NCBI GenBank assembly: GCA_023261915.1
Contig: JALRFT010000291.1
Coordinates: 1-15,704 of the forward strand
Direction of reading: 5' to 3'
Length of the DNA stretch: 15,704 nt
Source: Acidimicrobiales bacterium
Lineage (GTDB): Bacteria > Actinomycetota > Acidimicrobiia > Acidimicrobiales > Acidimicrobilacustridaceae
How positions within the stretch are numbered: position 1 is the stretch's first letter; every line of letters begins with the position of its first letter. A program made the translations under genes and the position numbers. This document shows, piece by piece, positions 14,811 through 15,704 of this stretch. The notes under the pieces are model-generated. The model did no database searches and was not told the origin of the DNA. It worked only from the letters and a program-made list of their open reading frames with translations.

Positions 14811-14826
14811 TGACGCTCCGTCAGAA
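14808..14826. promoter_or_regulatory. Palindromic operator candidate, site 3
   Basis: TTCTGACG-CTC-CGTCAGAA is a perfect inverted repeat with 8-bp arms and a 3-bp centre. It lies in the 86-nt region between the LLM oxidoreductase (-) and the acyl-CoA dehydrogenase (+). The core is identical to sites 1 and 2. It directly follows the candidate -10 at 14803-14808. Confidence 0.8.
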
Positions 14827-14851
14827 ACGGGACTCTGCCAAGGGGATGAGG

Positions 14852-15704
14852 ATGGAACTCGGCTACACCACCGAGCAACAGGCCATGCGCAGCGAACTGC
14901 GCAGCTACTACGAACAGTTGCTCGACGACCAGACACGAGCCGATCTGGCCAAAGCCCATGGGGTCGGCCCGGCCATGCGGGGCGTGTGGAAGCAGATGTG
15001 CGCCGATGGCTGGGCCGGAGTGGGATGGCCCACCGAGTATGGCGGCAAGGGCCTGAGCGCCATTGAGCAGTTCATCTTCTTCGACGAGTCCATGCGCGCC
15101 GGGGCCCCGGTACCGATGTTGACCATCAACACCGTGGGTCCCACCCTCATGAACTTCGGCAACGACGAGCAGCGGGCCGAGTACCTGCCCCGCATCCTCG
15201 CCGGGGACATCCACTTCTGCATTGGCTACAGCGAACCCCAGGCTGGCAGCGACCTCGCCGCCCTCGCCACGAGAGCGGTACGCGACGGGGACGAGTACGT
15301 CGTGACCGGTCAGAAGATGTGGACCTCGCTGTCGAGTGATGCCGACTACTGCTGGCTCGCCGTCCGCACCGGACCGACCGAAGCCGAGGCCGAGGCCGCT
15401 GGTGAACCGTGGAAGAAGCACAAGGGCATCTCGATCCTTGTCGTGCCCATGGACTCCCCCGGCATCACTATCTCCCCCCTGCACCTCATTGGTGAACACG
15501 ACATCAACGCCGTCTTCTTCGACGGGGTGCGGGTGCCGGTCGCCAACTGCGTCGGTGGAGAGAACAATGGCTGGACGCTGATCACCAACCAGCTGAATCA
15601 CGAACGAGTCACGTTGTGCTCAACGGGTGTGGTGGAGCGGGCCTTCACCGACATCCGGCAGTGGGCGGCGGATACCCACCTGCCCGATGGCCGGCGCATC
15701 ATCG
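14852..15704 (+). CDS. fadE26: FadE26/ChsE4-like acyl-CoA dehydrogenase, 3' end cut by window
   Basis: The first 284 residues of an FAD-dependent acyl-CoA dehydrogenase are present; the frame is open to the window edge. The ATG at 14852 is preferred over the in-frame ATG at 14846 because AAGGGGA (14840-14846) is properly spaced only for the later one. Landmarks are DGWAGVGWPTEYGGKG (52-67), GAPVPMLTINTVGPTLMNFG, and the FAD/substrate strand FCIGYSEPQAGSDLA (122-136). QKMWTS (154-159), FFDGVRVPVANCVGGENNGW and TNQLNHERV (245-253) follow. Glu251 aligns with the helix-G catalytic base of isovaleryl-CoA-type dehydrogenases. The wording matches FadE26 (Rv3504), the ChsE4 subunit that works with FadE27 (ChsE5) as an alpha2beta2 enzyme oxidising C26-oyl steroid CoA. 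A FadE27-like partner is expected just past the right edge. Cys- and charge-rich segment 176-191 (EAEAEAAGEPWKKHKG) is a local insertion. Confidence 0.9.
   Translation, partial: MELGYTTEQQAMRSELRSYYEQLLDDQTRADLAKAHGVGPAMRGVWKQMCADGWAGVGWPTEYGGKGLSAIEQFIFFDESMRAGAPVPMLTINTVGPTLMNFGNDEQRAEYLPRILAGDIHFCIGYSEPQAGSDLAALATRAVRDGDEYVVTGQKMWTSLSSDADYCWLAVRTGPTEAEAEAAGEPWKKHKGISILVVPMDSPGITISPLHLIGEHDINAVFFDGVRVPVANCVGGENNGWTLITNQLNHERVTLCSTGVVERAFTDIRQWAADTHLPDGRRII

Noticed and set aside
1..15704. Mobile elements, tRNA/rRNA genes, CRISPR arrays
   Set aside because: No transposase or integrase motifs, no regularly spaced direct repeats and no RNA-gene signatures were seen; the window is almost fully occupied by metabolic and transport genes, and no stretch over 300 bases lacks a gene.

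Overview
The window is about 15.7 kb of dense, GC-rich bacterial DNA. It looks like a high-GC actinobacterium: many GTG starts, TAnnnT-type -10 candidates, an F420-type luciferase-like oxidoreductase, and proteins whose closest remembered relatives are mycobacterial and rhodococcal sterol-catabolism enzymes. A non-mycobacterial lineage such as Acidimicrobiia is plausible, because a branched-chain-amino-acid-type ABC transporter sits inside the cluster. That placement is inference.

Layout. Positions 2-1212 (+) hold the 3' part of a short-chain dehydrogenase and a duplicated NIPSNAP-like protein. Positions 1228-3908 (-) hold an alpha-methylacyl-CoA racemase and a FadD19-like steroid-CoA ligase. 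Divergent from the ligase is an EchA19-like enoyl-CoA hydratase (4025-4822, +). Positions 4837-8052 (-) form a four-gene unit of two DUF35 (OB-fold) proteins and two Cys-less thiolase-fold proteins resembling Ltp4 and Ltp3. Positions 8157-13705 (+) form a five-gene transporter operon: lipoprotein binding protein, fused LivH-LivM permease, two ATPases and a small two-helix membrane protein. Positions 13728-14765 (-) encode an Rv3520c-like LLM oxidoreductase. Divergent from it is a FadE26/ChsE4-like acyl-CoA dehydrogenase running off the right edge.

How the genes fit together. Ligation to CoA (FadD19-like), epimerisation of the alpha-methyl centre (racemase), alpha,beta-dehydrogenation (FadE26-like), hydration (EchA19-like), beta-hydroxyacyl oxidation or similar (SDR) and retro-aldol cleavage (Ltp3/Ltp4 with DUF35 partners) make a coherent sterol side-chain degradation set. 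In actinobacteria FadD19, Ltp3 and Ltp4 are linked to C24-branched (plant-type) sterol side chains. The transporter may import a steroid-derived or branched carboxylic acid.

The main discovery is regulatory. All three divergent intergenic regions, and no other place I found in the window, carry the palindrome CTGACG-N3-CGTCAG (centres at about 3986, 8092 and 14817). This links ligase, hydratase, aldolases, transporter, LLM oxidoreductase and dehydrogenase into one predicted regulon under an unseen, probably TetR-type, regulator. The motif does not match the KstR consensus as I remember it. A second notable point is the Ltp4/Ltp3 junction, where one base simultaneously removes the expected Ltp4 stop and turns the Ltp3 ATG into TTG.
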